19,531 nucleotides of DNA from Pseudomonadota bacterium (GTDB lineage Bacteria; Pseudomonadota; Gammaproteobacteria; Burkholderiales; Gallionellaceae): positions 1 through 19,531 of the forward strand of contig JAJXTL010000047.1 of NCBI GenBank assembly GCA_021783855.1, read 5' to 3'. The position numbers and the translations under genes are program-made. Numbering within the stretch: the first letter of the stretch is position 1; every line of letters begins with the position of its first letter. The notes under the pieces were generated by a model that worked only from the letters and a program-made list of their open reading frames with translations, was not told the origin of the DNA and did not search any database. Below are positions 13,298 to 19,531 of the stretch, one piece after another.

Positions 13298-14452
13298 ATG
13301 ACCGACAACCGCAATGACTGGGATCCCCGTTCTGCGAAGGTGCAGCAGGATCAAGCCGCCGCTTATGACCGTATGCGCGGCACGTGCCCAGTGGCACACA
13401 GCGAGTACATGAACTGGTCCCTGTTCAAGCATGAGGACGTCAAACGCGTCTTGATGGAGCACGAGACATTCAGCAGCAGCGTCTCAAGTCACCTTTCCGT
13501 GCCCAACGGCATGGACCCGCCGGAGCACACCGTGTTCCGCGCCGTGGTGGACAAGTACTACACACCCCAAGAGATGAACAGGTTCGAACCGGTTTCGCGC
13601 CGCATTACCGCCGCCCTGATCGATGATCTGCCCCGCGATAAGGAGATCGAGATCATGGGCGACTTCGCCCAGAAATTTGCATTTCGCAACCAAAGTGCAT
13701 TTATGGGGTGGCCCACCGAGCTTGAGCGGCCTCTCATGGACTGGGTACGCAATAATCACGAAGCAACTCTGGCCCGCGACCGGCAGAAGATGGAAGGACT
13801 GGCCTGCGAATTCGACGGCTATATTCGTGCACTGCTCGTCGAACGACGCAATGCACGAGTCGATGCCCTGCTGGACAACACCGCCCGCCTGTTGCTTGAA
13901 GAGGTGGACGGCCGCCCGTTGGCCGAAGAGGAAATTAACAGCATCATCCGCAACTGGACCGTTGGTGAGCTCAGCACGATTGCCACGAGCGTCGGCATTA
14001 TCACGAATTACCTGGCCAACCACCCGGAAGTTCAGGACCAGTTGCGGGCGGACCGATCCCTGATCACTGCCGCCACGGACGAAATTCTGCGCATCCAGGA
14101 TTCGCTGGTGACCAATCGCCGGATTACGACCAAACCGGTGGAGCTCGGCGGGCGGCAACTCGATGCCGGATCCCGCCTCACCATCATGTGGTCTTCGGCC
14201 AACCGGGACGAGGCTGTCTTCAAAAATCCGGACGAGTTCCGCCTAGATCGTAATCCCGAGGATAACCTGGTATACGGCGCTGGCATCCATGAGTGCCCAG
14301 GTGCGCCGATGGCCCGTTTGGAGCTGCGCATACTACTGGAAGAACTGTTCGACCGCACCTCACGCATTCTGCCGGTGAGGGGCAAGCCCCCGCTCAACGC
14401 AATCTACCCAGCGGCTGGATATTCTGAGCTTTTCCTACGCTTTACGGCCTGA
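13298..14452 (+). CDS. Cytochrome P450
   Basis: This 384-residue soluble bacterial P450 has no membrane anchor. The ExxR motif is EILR (E262, R265). The heme-binding loop is YGAGIHECPGAP at 326-337, with ligand C333; the first Phe of the usual FGxGxHxCxG is Tyr here. DPPEHTVFR (73-81) is the C-helix region, and ANRDEAVFKNPDEFRLDR (301-318) is also typical. The I-helix reads WTVGELSTIATSVG (220-233), so the acid of the AGx(D/E)T signature is replaced by Leu, with E224 one residue earlier and S226/T227 following. The ATG has AGGAG seven bases upstream. No ferredoxin or reductase gene is nearby, so electrons must come from elsewhere. Substrate unknown. The isolated position behind tRNA-Ser hints at acquisition by transfer. 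Confidence 0.95.
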   Translation: MTDNRNDWDPRSAKVQQDQAAAYDRMRGTCPVAHSEYMNWSLFKHEDVKRVLMEHETFSSSVSSHLSVPNGMDPPEHTVFRAVVDKYYTPQEMNRFEPVSRRITAALIDDLPRDKEIEIMGDFAQKFAFRNQSAFMGWPTELERPLMDWVRNNHEATLARDRQKMEGLACEFDGYIRALLVERRNARVDALLDNTARLLLEEVDGRPLAEEEINSIIRNWTVGELSTIATSVGIITNYLANHPEVQDQLRADRSLITAATDEILRIQDSLVTNRRITTKPVELGGRQLDAGSRLTIMWSSANRDEAVFKNPDEFRLDRNPEDNLVYGAGIHECPGAPMARLELRILLEELFDRTSRILPVRGKPPLNAIYPAAGYSELFLRFTA

Positions 14453-14631
14453 CCGTTGATTTGCACCCGACTCTGATCCACCAGCACCAGGAGCCTGTAT
14501 CGACGTTTTGCACTGCCCGTCCACACCGAAAAACAGACCTTCGACACAACTACTTCGACCGGTCGTTCAGTCCCGACAACGGCATGTCGCGCCTCATTGG
14601 GATGCCGAAAAACCAAATCCCGGAGAGCACA

Positions 14632-17600
14632 TTACTCTTCCCGTACCTTGAACCACGCCGCATACAGCGCGGGCAGAAACAAACAGGTGAGCAAGGTTGC
14701 GACCACCAGACCGCCCATGATGGTGACCGCCATCGGTCCCCAGAACACCTGTGAGGTTAACGGTATCATCGCAAGGATGGCCGCCGATGCGGTCAAGGTG
14801 ATCGGGCGGAAACGCCGCACGGTGGAACTGATAATGGCTTCCCAGCGGGTCTTGCCGTCTTCCTCGTCCTGACGGATCTGATCCACCAGTATCACCGAAT
14901 TGCGCATGATCATCCCGGCCAGCGCGATGAAACCGAGATTGGCGACGAAACCGAACGGCACCTGAAAGATCAGCAGCGCGGCGGTCACGCCGATCAGCCC
15001 CAATGGCGCGGTAAGCAGCACGATGACGGTGCGGCTGATACTCTGCAACTGTATCATCAGCAGGGTAATCACACCCACCAGCATCAGCGGCATCACCGCC
15101 TTGATGGCATTCTCGCCCTTGGCCGATTCCTCGACGCTGCCGCCCATCTCCATGTGATAGCCTGCCGGCAATTTGGCACGCACCGCGCCCAGCTGCGCGT
15201 TCAGTTGACCGGATACGGTCGCCGGCTGCGTGCTGTCGGTCATGTCGGCCAGCACCGTCATGGTCGGGACGCGGTCGCGCCGCCACACGATGTCTTCTTC
15301 CAGCACCGGCACCAGGTGGGCGACCTGTGCCAGCGGCACGTGACGGCCATTTGCCAGAGGAATGTCCAGCTCGGACAGTCGATCAAGCGAACGCGCATCG
15401 CGTGTACCGCGCCACATCACGTCGATCAGCTGATCCCCCTCGCGGTATTGCGTGAGGGCAAGGCCGTTCAGCCAGCCCTGCAAGGCCTGTGCGATATCGC
15501 GACTGGAGGTGCCGAGTTTACGCGCCTTGTCCTGATCGACTTCAATGCGCACGCCTTTGCCTTTTTCGTTCCAGTCAAAACTGACATCCTGCAAATGGGG
15601 ATTTGCGCGCATCAAGGCAGACACCTCTCCCGCAATGCCGCGCACCGTCACGACATCCGCACCGCTTACGCGAAACTGCACCGGGTAACCTACCGGAGGA
15701 CCGTTTTCAAGGCGTGAGACATGCGGATGAATATGGGTAAAACCGCCATCTGCAGAGGTAAATATCTGCTCCAGACGCCGTTTCAATTTCTCACGCGCAT
15801 CGATGTTGCGGGTCACAATCACACACTGGGCAAAGTTATCGCTATACAGTTTGACATCCAGAGACAGGAAGAAGCGCGGCGAACTGTTGCCGACGTAACA
15901 TGAATAGGATGCAACGGACGGGTCTTTTGTGAGCAGATTTTCAACGCGCTCGACCTCATGTTCAGATGACTTGTGCGATGCGCCCTGCGGCAACCATAAA
16001 TCCACCATCAACTCCAGGCGGCTGGCTGAGGGGAAAAACTGCTTTTGCACCCCTACGCTGAAAGCTATTATGGACAACACAAACAGCAGCAAGGTGGCGA
16101 AAATCACCTTCCAGCGGTGGCGCAAGCACCATACCAGTACCGCCCTAAAGCGTCGATAGAACGGCGTATCGTAAATATCTTCACCGTGCCGCTGAGCTTT
16201 CGCGACCAGTTTTGCAGGGTCCAGCAGCTTGTAGCCCAGATAAGGCGTGAACACCACCGCAACCAGCCATGACACCAGCAGGGCGATGGTCACCACGGCA
16301 AAAATCGAAAACGTGTATTCACTGGCAGCCGACTTGGAAAATCCCACCGGCGTAAATGCAGCCGCCGTGATCAGCGTGCCGGTCAGCATCGGAAAGGCTG
16401 TCGAAGTATAGGCAAAGGTGGCGGCCTTGAAGCGGTCCCAGCCCTGCTCCATTTTCACCACCATCATTTCCACCGCGATGATGGCATCGTCCACCAGCAA
16501 ACCCAGCGCGATCACCAGTGCGCCCAGCGAGATGCGCTGCAGGTCGATGCCAAACACCTTCATCATGAAGAAGGTAATTGCCAGCACCAGCGGAATGGAC
16601 AGCGCCACCACCGTACCGGTGCGCCAGCCCAGACTCAAAAAAGACACTGCCAGCACGATCAGGATCGCCTGACCCAGTGAATCCTGAAACAACGAAATCG
16701 AACCCCTGACCACTTCCGGCTGATTGGCCACCACATGCACCGCAATTCCCACCGGCAGACTGGCCTGGATGGTTTTCATCGCCAGAGTCAGGCTCTCGCC
16801 CAGCCGGATGACGTCGCCGCCCTTGTCCATGATGACGCCGATGCCGATGGCAGGCTTGCCGCCGACGCGCATCTGCGGGCTGGGCGGATCGCTGAAGCCC
16901 CGCGTCACATGAACGATGTCGCCCAGCCGCAGATATTGCCCGTTCACCAGCAAGTCGGTATTGCGTATCCGTTCCACGCTGTCGAAATCGCCCGTCACGC
17001 GCAACCAGATACGGTCGCTGCCGGTTTCGACAAAGCCTGCGGGCAGGATCGCATTCTGCTGTTGCAGCGCAGCGCCGATCTGCGCGGGTGTAATGCCGAA
17101 GCTGGCAAGACGGGCGGGAGACGCATCGAGATAAATTTTCTCGTCCTGCACGCCGATCAGTTCGACGCGTTTGACATCCGGCACATGCTTCAAATCAATG
17201 ACTATTCTGTCCGCATAACGGCGCAGAGCGGCCAGATCGAAGCCGTCGCCCGTCAGGGCGAAAATATTGACATCCACATCGCCGAATTCATCGTTGGGGA
17301 ACGGCCCCTGCACACCGGGCGGCAGGGTATGCTGTATATTGTCCAGCTTCTTGCGCACCTGCCGCCAGGCTTCCGGCACTTCCTGCTTGGGTGTGTAATC
17401 CTTGAGAACCACGAACACCATGGATTCGCCGGATTTCGAGGCGGAACGCAGCACATCCACCCACGGCGTTTCCTGCAATTTTTTTTCAATCCGCTCGGTG
17501 AGTTGCTGTTCGACTTCCAAAGCAGTCGCGCCCGGCCACAAGGTGCGCACCGTCATCACCTTGAAGGTAAAATCCGGGTCCTCGGCACGTCCCAGACTGA

Positions 17601-17697
17601 AGTAGGAAAACGCTCCCGCCCCCATCAGCACGATGATCAGGTAAAGGATCATCTGCTGGTGCGTCAGCGCCCAGGCAGAAAGGTTAGGCCCTTTCAT
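14632..17697 (-). CDS. RND efflux transporter permease subunit
   Basis: This 1021-residue inner-membrane proton/drug antiporter belongs to the AcrB-like RND superfamily and is closest in motif to the TriC-type group. It has the 12-helix layout with two large periplasmic loops, in the regions around residues 35-340 and 555-870. TM4 carries the proton-relay pair D403-D404 (GLLVDDAIIAVE), equivalent to D407/D408 of AcrB. In TM10 the lysine corresponding to AcrB K940 is R932 (MIMRNSVILVDQI). The ATG at 17697 overlaps the stop of the adaptor gene (ATGA), so the two are one operon. No TolC-type outer-membrane gene is present, so a channel from elsewhere must complete the pump. It converges with the P450 gene; no clear terminator lies in the 179-base gap. 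Substrates cannot be inferred. Confidence 0.96.
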   Translation of the reverse strand: MKGPNLSAWALTHQQMILYLIIVLMGAGAFSYFSLGRAEDPDFTFKVMTVRTLWPGATALEVEQQLTERIEKKLQETPWVDVLRSASKSGESMVFVVLKDYTPKQEVPEAWRQVRKKLDNIQHTLPPGVQGPFPNDEFGDVDVNIFALTGDGFDLAALRRYADRIVIDLKHVPDVKRVELIGVQDEKIYLDASPARLASFGITPAQIGAALQQQNAILPAGFVETGSDRIWLRVTGDFDSVERIRNTDLLVNGQYLRLGDIVHVTRGFSDPPSPQMRVGGKPAIGIGVIMDKGGDVIRLGESLTLAMKTIQASLPVGIAVHVVANQPEVVRGSISLFQDSLGQAILIVLAVSFLSLGWRTGTVVALSIPLVLAITFFMMKVFGIDLQRISLGALVIALGLLVDDAIIAVEMMVVKMEQGWDRFKAATFAYTSTAFPMLTGTLITAAAFTPVGFSKSAASEYTFSIFAVVTIALLVSWLVAVVFTPYLGYKLLDPAKLVAKAQRHGEDIYDTPFYRRFRAVLVWCLRHRWKVIFATLLLFVLSIIAFSVGVQKQFFPSASRLELMVDLWLPQGASHKSSEHEVERVENLLTKDPSVASYSCYVGNSSPRFFLSLDVKLYSDNFAQCVIVTRNIDAREKLKRRLEQIFTSADGGFTHIHPHVSRLENGPPVGYPVQFRVSGADVVTVRGIAGEVSALMRANPHLQDVSFDWNEKGKGVRIEVDQDKARKLGTSSRDIAQALQGWLNGLALTQYREGDQLIDVMWRGTRDARSLDRLSELDIPLANGRHVPLAQVAHLVPVLEEDIVWRRDRVPTMTVLADMTDSTQPATVSGQLNAQLGAVRAKLPAGYHMEMGGSVEESAKGENAIKAVMPLMLVGVITLLMIQLQSISRTVIVLLTAPLGLIGVTAALLIFQVPFGFVANLGFIALAGMIMRNSVILVDQIRQDEEDGKTRWEAIISSTVRRFRPITLTASAAILAMIPLTSQVFWGPMAVTIMGGLVVATLLTCLFLPALYAAWFKVREE

Positions 17698-18719
17698 TGG
17701 CCGCCGGCAGCGTCGACAGGCTGGATGATTTCACCCATCGACAGGCGATGCGCGCCCGCGCTGACGATACGCTCGCCGGCTTTCAGTCCGCCGGCGATGA
17801 CCGCACCGTCATCGCGATAGGCCGATATCTGCACCGGCCTCAGACTGACGCTGTGATTGGCTGCCACGATCCATACCGCTGTCTGCCTTCCCTGCTGGTA
17901 AATGGCCGAGAGAGGAATCAGCAGCGCGGTGGTTGCGCCCGGCTCGAAACGCACTCGCGCGGTCATGCCCAGCGCCACCTGTCCGGGAGCCGCAACAAAG
18001 GCAACCCGCGCAGGGTAAGTGCGACTGACAGGATCGGCTGACGACGACAGCTCGCGCAGTCGCCCACTCAAAGGGGTTTCATTACGCAGCAACACTTGCG
18101 CTGCATCTCCCACGTGACGCTGTGCGAACTGATCCTCCGGTATCTCGATCGCCACCTCGGTCTCGCCCGCTTCTGCCAGACGCAACACCGGCTGCCCGGC
18201 ACTCACCACCTGCCCTGCCTCGGCCAGTGTTGCTGTGACCACGCCGTCATGTTCGGCACGCAGCATGGTGTAATCCGTCTGGTTATGTGTCAGTCCGGCT
18301 TGCGCACCGGCAGCTTTCATTGCGGTTACTTTGGCATCGAGCGCGGACTGGCTTACGAAGCCTTTGTGCTGCAATTCCCGATAGCGCCTCGCATCATTCT
18401 CGGCCAGTCGATATTTCGCCTCGGCCTCACCCGCTACCAGGCCTGCGTCTGCCGGATCCAGCCGCGCCAACACCTGCCCGGCTTTAACCTCTGTACCGGC
18501 TTCCACCTGCCGCTGAACGATCTTGCCGCCGACACGAAAACTTAAGGCAAGCTCATGGCGGGCACGAACCTCGCCGCTATATTGACGGGCAGTTCCCGCA
18601 GCAACAGCACCCACAATCAGGGTCAGCGCAGGGCGAGCATTCCTGACAGGCGGCGCTGTTTCCTTACTACAGGCGGCGAGCAAACCGATGAGTGAAATAA
18701 GCAATAACGTGGATTTCAT
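17694..18719 (-). CDS. RND efflux periplasmic adaptor (membrane fusion) lipoprotein
   Basis: This 341-residue AcrA/HlyD-type adaptor links the inner-membrane pump to an outer-membrane channel. It has a lipoprotein signal, MKSTLLLISLIGLLAACSKE, with lipobox LAAC and lipidated C17. The first lipoyl half is SFRVGGKIVQRQVEAGTEVKAGQVLARLDP, about residues 60-90. A short coiled-coil hairpin (about 92-145) is followed by the second lipoyl half (LRAEHDGVVTATLAEAGQVV), then a beta-barrel domain and a membrane-proximal domain ending near IVSAGAHRLSMGE. The short hairpin is typical of adaptors paired with TriC-like permeases. No good Shine-Dalgarno precedes ATG 18719. It is first in the operon with the permease and has a clear promoter upstream. 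Confidence 0.95.
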   Translation of the reverse strand: MKSTLLLISLIGLLAACSKETAPPVRNARPALTLIVGAVAAGTARQYSGEVRARHELALSFRVGGKIVQRQVEAGTEVKAGQVLARLDPADAGLVAGEAEAKYRLAENDARRYRELQHKGFVSQSALDAKVTAMKAAGAQAGLTHNQTDYTMLRAEHDGVVTATLAEAGQVVSAGQPVLRLAEAGETEVAIEIPEDQFAQRHVGDAAQVLLRNETPLSGRLRELSSSADPVSRTYPARVAFVAAPGQVALGMTARVRFEPGATTALLIPLSAIYQQGRQTAVWIVAANHSVSLRPVQISAYRDDGAVIAGGLKAGERIVSAGAHRLSMGEIIQPVDAAGGQ

Positions 18720-18748
18720 TGTGCAGGGAAATGCTTGAACGGACAGAC

Positions 18749-18777
18749 AATGTAGTTTTCAAACGGCTGTTTGTCAA
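18749..18777 (-). promoter_or_regulatory. Promoter of the RND efflux operon, with TCAAACGG repeats
   Basis: On the minus strand a consensus TTGACA (18777-18772) and TACATT (18754-18749) are spaced by exactly 17 bases. Transcription would start near 18742, leaving a leader of about 23 bases. Two direct copies of TCAAACGG (plus strand 18759-18766 and 18774-18781) are 15 bases apart and overlap the spacer and -35, so they may be a repressor site. Confidence 0.6.
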
Positions 18778-18810
18778 ACGGGTGTAAAACAAAAAATAGG
18801 GAAGGGAAAT

Positions 18811-18840
18811 AAAAAAGCCGGACTGCGGCCCGGCTTTTTT
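18811..18840 (-). terminator. Rho-independent terminator of the beta-barrel protein gene
   Basis: A perfect 11-base inverted repeat, AAAAAAGCCGG (18811-18821) and CCGGCTTTTTT (18830-18840), has an 8-base loop, 25 bases after the stop of the beta-barrel gene. Having A and T tracts on both arms, it can work in either direction and isolates the efflux promoter from upstream transcription. Confidence 0.9.
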
Positions 18841-18865
18841 ATTCTGTATAAAAACGACAGTCTGA

Positions 18866-19414
18866 TTAGAACTTGTAAACAGCGCCTACCGTCATTACGT
18901 TGGCGTTACCGTTGATCTTGGTGCCGGCGTAGCTGGTAGCAACGGCATAACGGTCATAACCCAGACGCAGACCCAGATTCTGGGTCGCGTTGTATTGAGC
19001 ACCGACGCCATAGGTCAGACCGGTACGCGATGCGCCCTGACTGGCTGTCAGACCGGATGACGTGGTTTTGGCGCTTGCAACGCCCACCTTGCCCAGCAAT
19101 TCAAAGCTCTCATTCAATGGCAACATGCCGACAGCAGTCAGACTCAGGGCATCGCCCTTGACTGTATTGCCTGCAATGTCAGTAGCCTTACCTACACCAC
19201 CGTAGCCAAGTTCAGTTGCGAAGTTCTTGTTGTACTGGTAGCCGAGCAAGCCGCCATAAACGAAGCTGGACTTCTTGCTCAATGGCTGCACACCAGGCGT
19301 AACATTAGGCTTGCCGTTACCCATCGTAATTCCTGCATACAACCCTTCATCAGCAGCAAAAGCCGGAGCAGCGACTACGGCAGAAAACATAACAACAGCA
19401 GCAATTTTTTTCAT
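18866..19414 (-). CDS. Small outer-membrane beta-barrel protein
   Basis: This 182-residue precursor has a Sec signal peptide (MKKIAAVVMFSAVVAAPAFA, cleavage after A20) and a mature part of alternating beta strands: LYAGITMGNG, SFVYGGLLGYQYN, FATELGYGGVG, ALSLTAVGMLPL, FELLGKVGVASA, TGLTYGVGAQYN, LGLRLGYDRYAV and NVMTVGAVYKF. It ends in the C-terminal aromatic Phe recognised by the BAM complex. This matches the 8-strand OmpA-like/OprF-type membrane barrel without a peptidoglycan-binding domain. Its role is unknown; it may be a small porin or structural protein. The ATG at 19414 has GAGGA seven bases upstream. A strong terminator follows. Its promoter probably includes TATATA at about 19432-19437 on the minus strand. 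Confidence 0.88.
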   Translation of the reverse strand: MKKIAAVVMFSAVVAAPAFAADEGLYAGITMGNGKPNVTPGVQPLSKKSSFVYGGLLGYQYNKNFATELGYGGVGKATDIAGNTVKGDALSLTAVGMLPLNESFELLGKVGVASAKTTSSGLTASQGASRTGLTYGVGAQYNATQNLGLRLGYDRYAVATSYAGTKINGNANVMTVGAVYKF

Positions 19415-19531
19415 GATTTGTTCCTCAATAGGTTATATACGGTTAAAGCGTCAGTAAGAGGGGCCGTTTCAAAAAAAGTTCCGCAAACCAATTTGCATTA
19501 AAAATATTCTTAATTGAACTTTTTTTTTCAT
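19415..19531 (-). promoter_or_regulatory. Upstream region of the beta-barrel gene (AT-rich, with inverted repeat)
   Basis: On the minus strand the region carries a -10-like TATATA (19437-19432) without a good -35 and a GAGGA ribosome site. An 11-base perfect inverted repeat, AAAAAAAGTTC (19471-19481) and GAACTTTTTTT (19517-19527), spans 35 bases. In the minus direction the downstream arm is GAACTTTTTTT, so it could also be the terminator of a gene beyond the right edge. Confidence 0.4.

Noticed and set aside
12761..14640. attL/attR duplication of the tRNA-Ser 3' end marking an integrated element
   Set aside because: I found no second copy of the tRNA 3' end downstream in the window, and no integrase gene. 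The island idea therefore rests on gene context only.
14461..14754. Plus-strand frame between the P450 and the permease (97 codons, TTG start)
   Set aside because: Its second half is antisense to the permease C-terminus, no domain is visible, and the upstream ribosome site is poor. A gene remnant in 14461-14631 cannot be excluded.
16735..17820. Long plus-strand open frame (361 codons) across the RND permease 5' half
   Set aside because: It is the antisense shadow of the permease and adaptor genes, which have clear family motifs. Its His-, Gln- and Arg-rich translation is typical of antisense frames in GC-rich DNA.
19469..19531. 20-codon minus-strand frame starting at the last base (MKKKVQL...)
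   Set aside because: It is a short frame opened by a homopolymer of A, without visible context, and probably non-coding.

Overview
The window looks like a chromosomal segment of a betaproteobacterium, probably in or near the Nitrosomonadales (Gallionella/Sideroxydans-type or methylophilic relatives). I infer this from the arrangement AlaA-type aminotransferase / homoserine dehydrogenase / threonine synthase with a divergent Mth938-like gene, from the MoxR-DUF58-TgpA cluster, and from REP-like repeats of the CCCTCTCCC/GGGAGAGGG type. No database search was possible, so the taxon is an inference. Most genes are core or common accessory genes. I found no phage, IS element, CRISPR array or clearly new multi-gene system.

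Left part (1-5111). A minus-strand operon reads alaA, a GNAT acetyltransferase, hom, a small cupin and thrC (thrC runs off the left edge). The first three genes overlap by ATGA, the cupin starts one base after the hom stop, and thrC follows after 44 bases. Together they cover homoserine and threonine synthesis plus a PLP transaminase. A 317-base intergenic stretch with two inverted repeats separates the operon from a divergent Mth938-like gene, which ends inside a palindromic dispersed repeat.

Middle part (5161-12671). A YhaJ-like LysR regulator is divergent from a pirin (YhaK-like), with a T-N11-A palindrome between them, and a TMEM175/DUF1211 membrane protein follows the pirin. Next is a MoxR ATPase - DUF58 - TgpA transglutaminase cluster, interrupted between moxR and DUF58 by a compact hicB-hicA toxin-antitoxin pair. 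The 3' ends of both DUF58 and tgpA carry REP-like sequence in opposite orientations. The first supplies the ribosome binding site of tgpA, and the second gives TgpA a low-complexity tail. queD (queuosine/7-deazaguanine pathway) closes this block.

Right part (12688-19531). A tRNA-Ser(UGA) with a plausible promoter and a strong terminator is followed by a poorly coding 378-base stretch and a lone cytochrome P450 with an unusual I-helix and a Tyr in the heme loop. Convergent to it is a two-gene RND efflux operon (lipoprotein adaptor, then permease) with a good promoter that contains tandem TCAAACGG repeats. Upstream is an outer-membrane beta-barrel gene with its own terminator. No outer-membrane efflux channel or P450 redox partner is present in the window.

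The points most worth a second look are the hicBA insertion inside the MoxR/DUF58/TgpA operon, the REP pair that forms the ends of DUF58 and TgpA, the cupin with a non-canonical metal site in the threonine operon, the P450 locus behind tRNA-Ser, and the repeated operator-like sequence in the efflux promoter.
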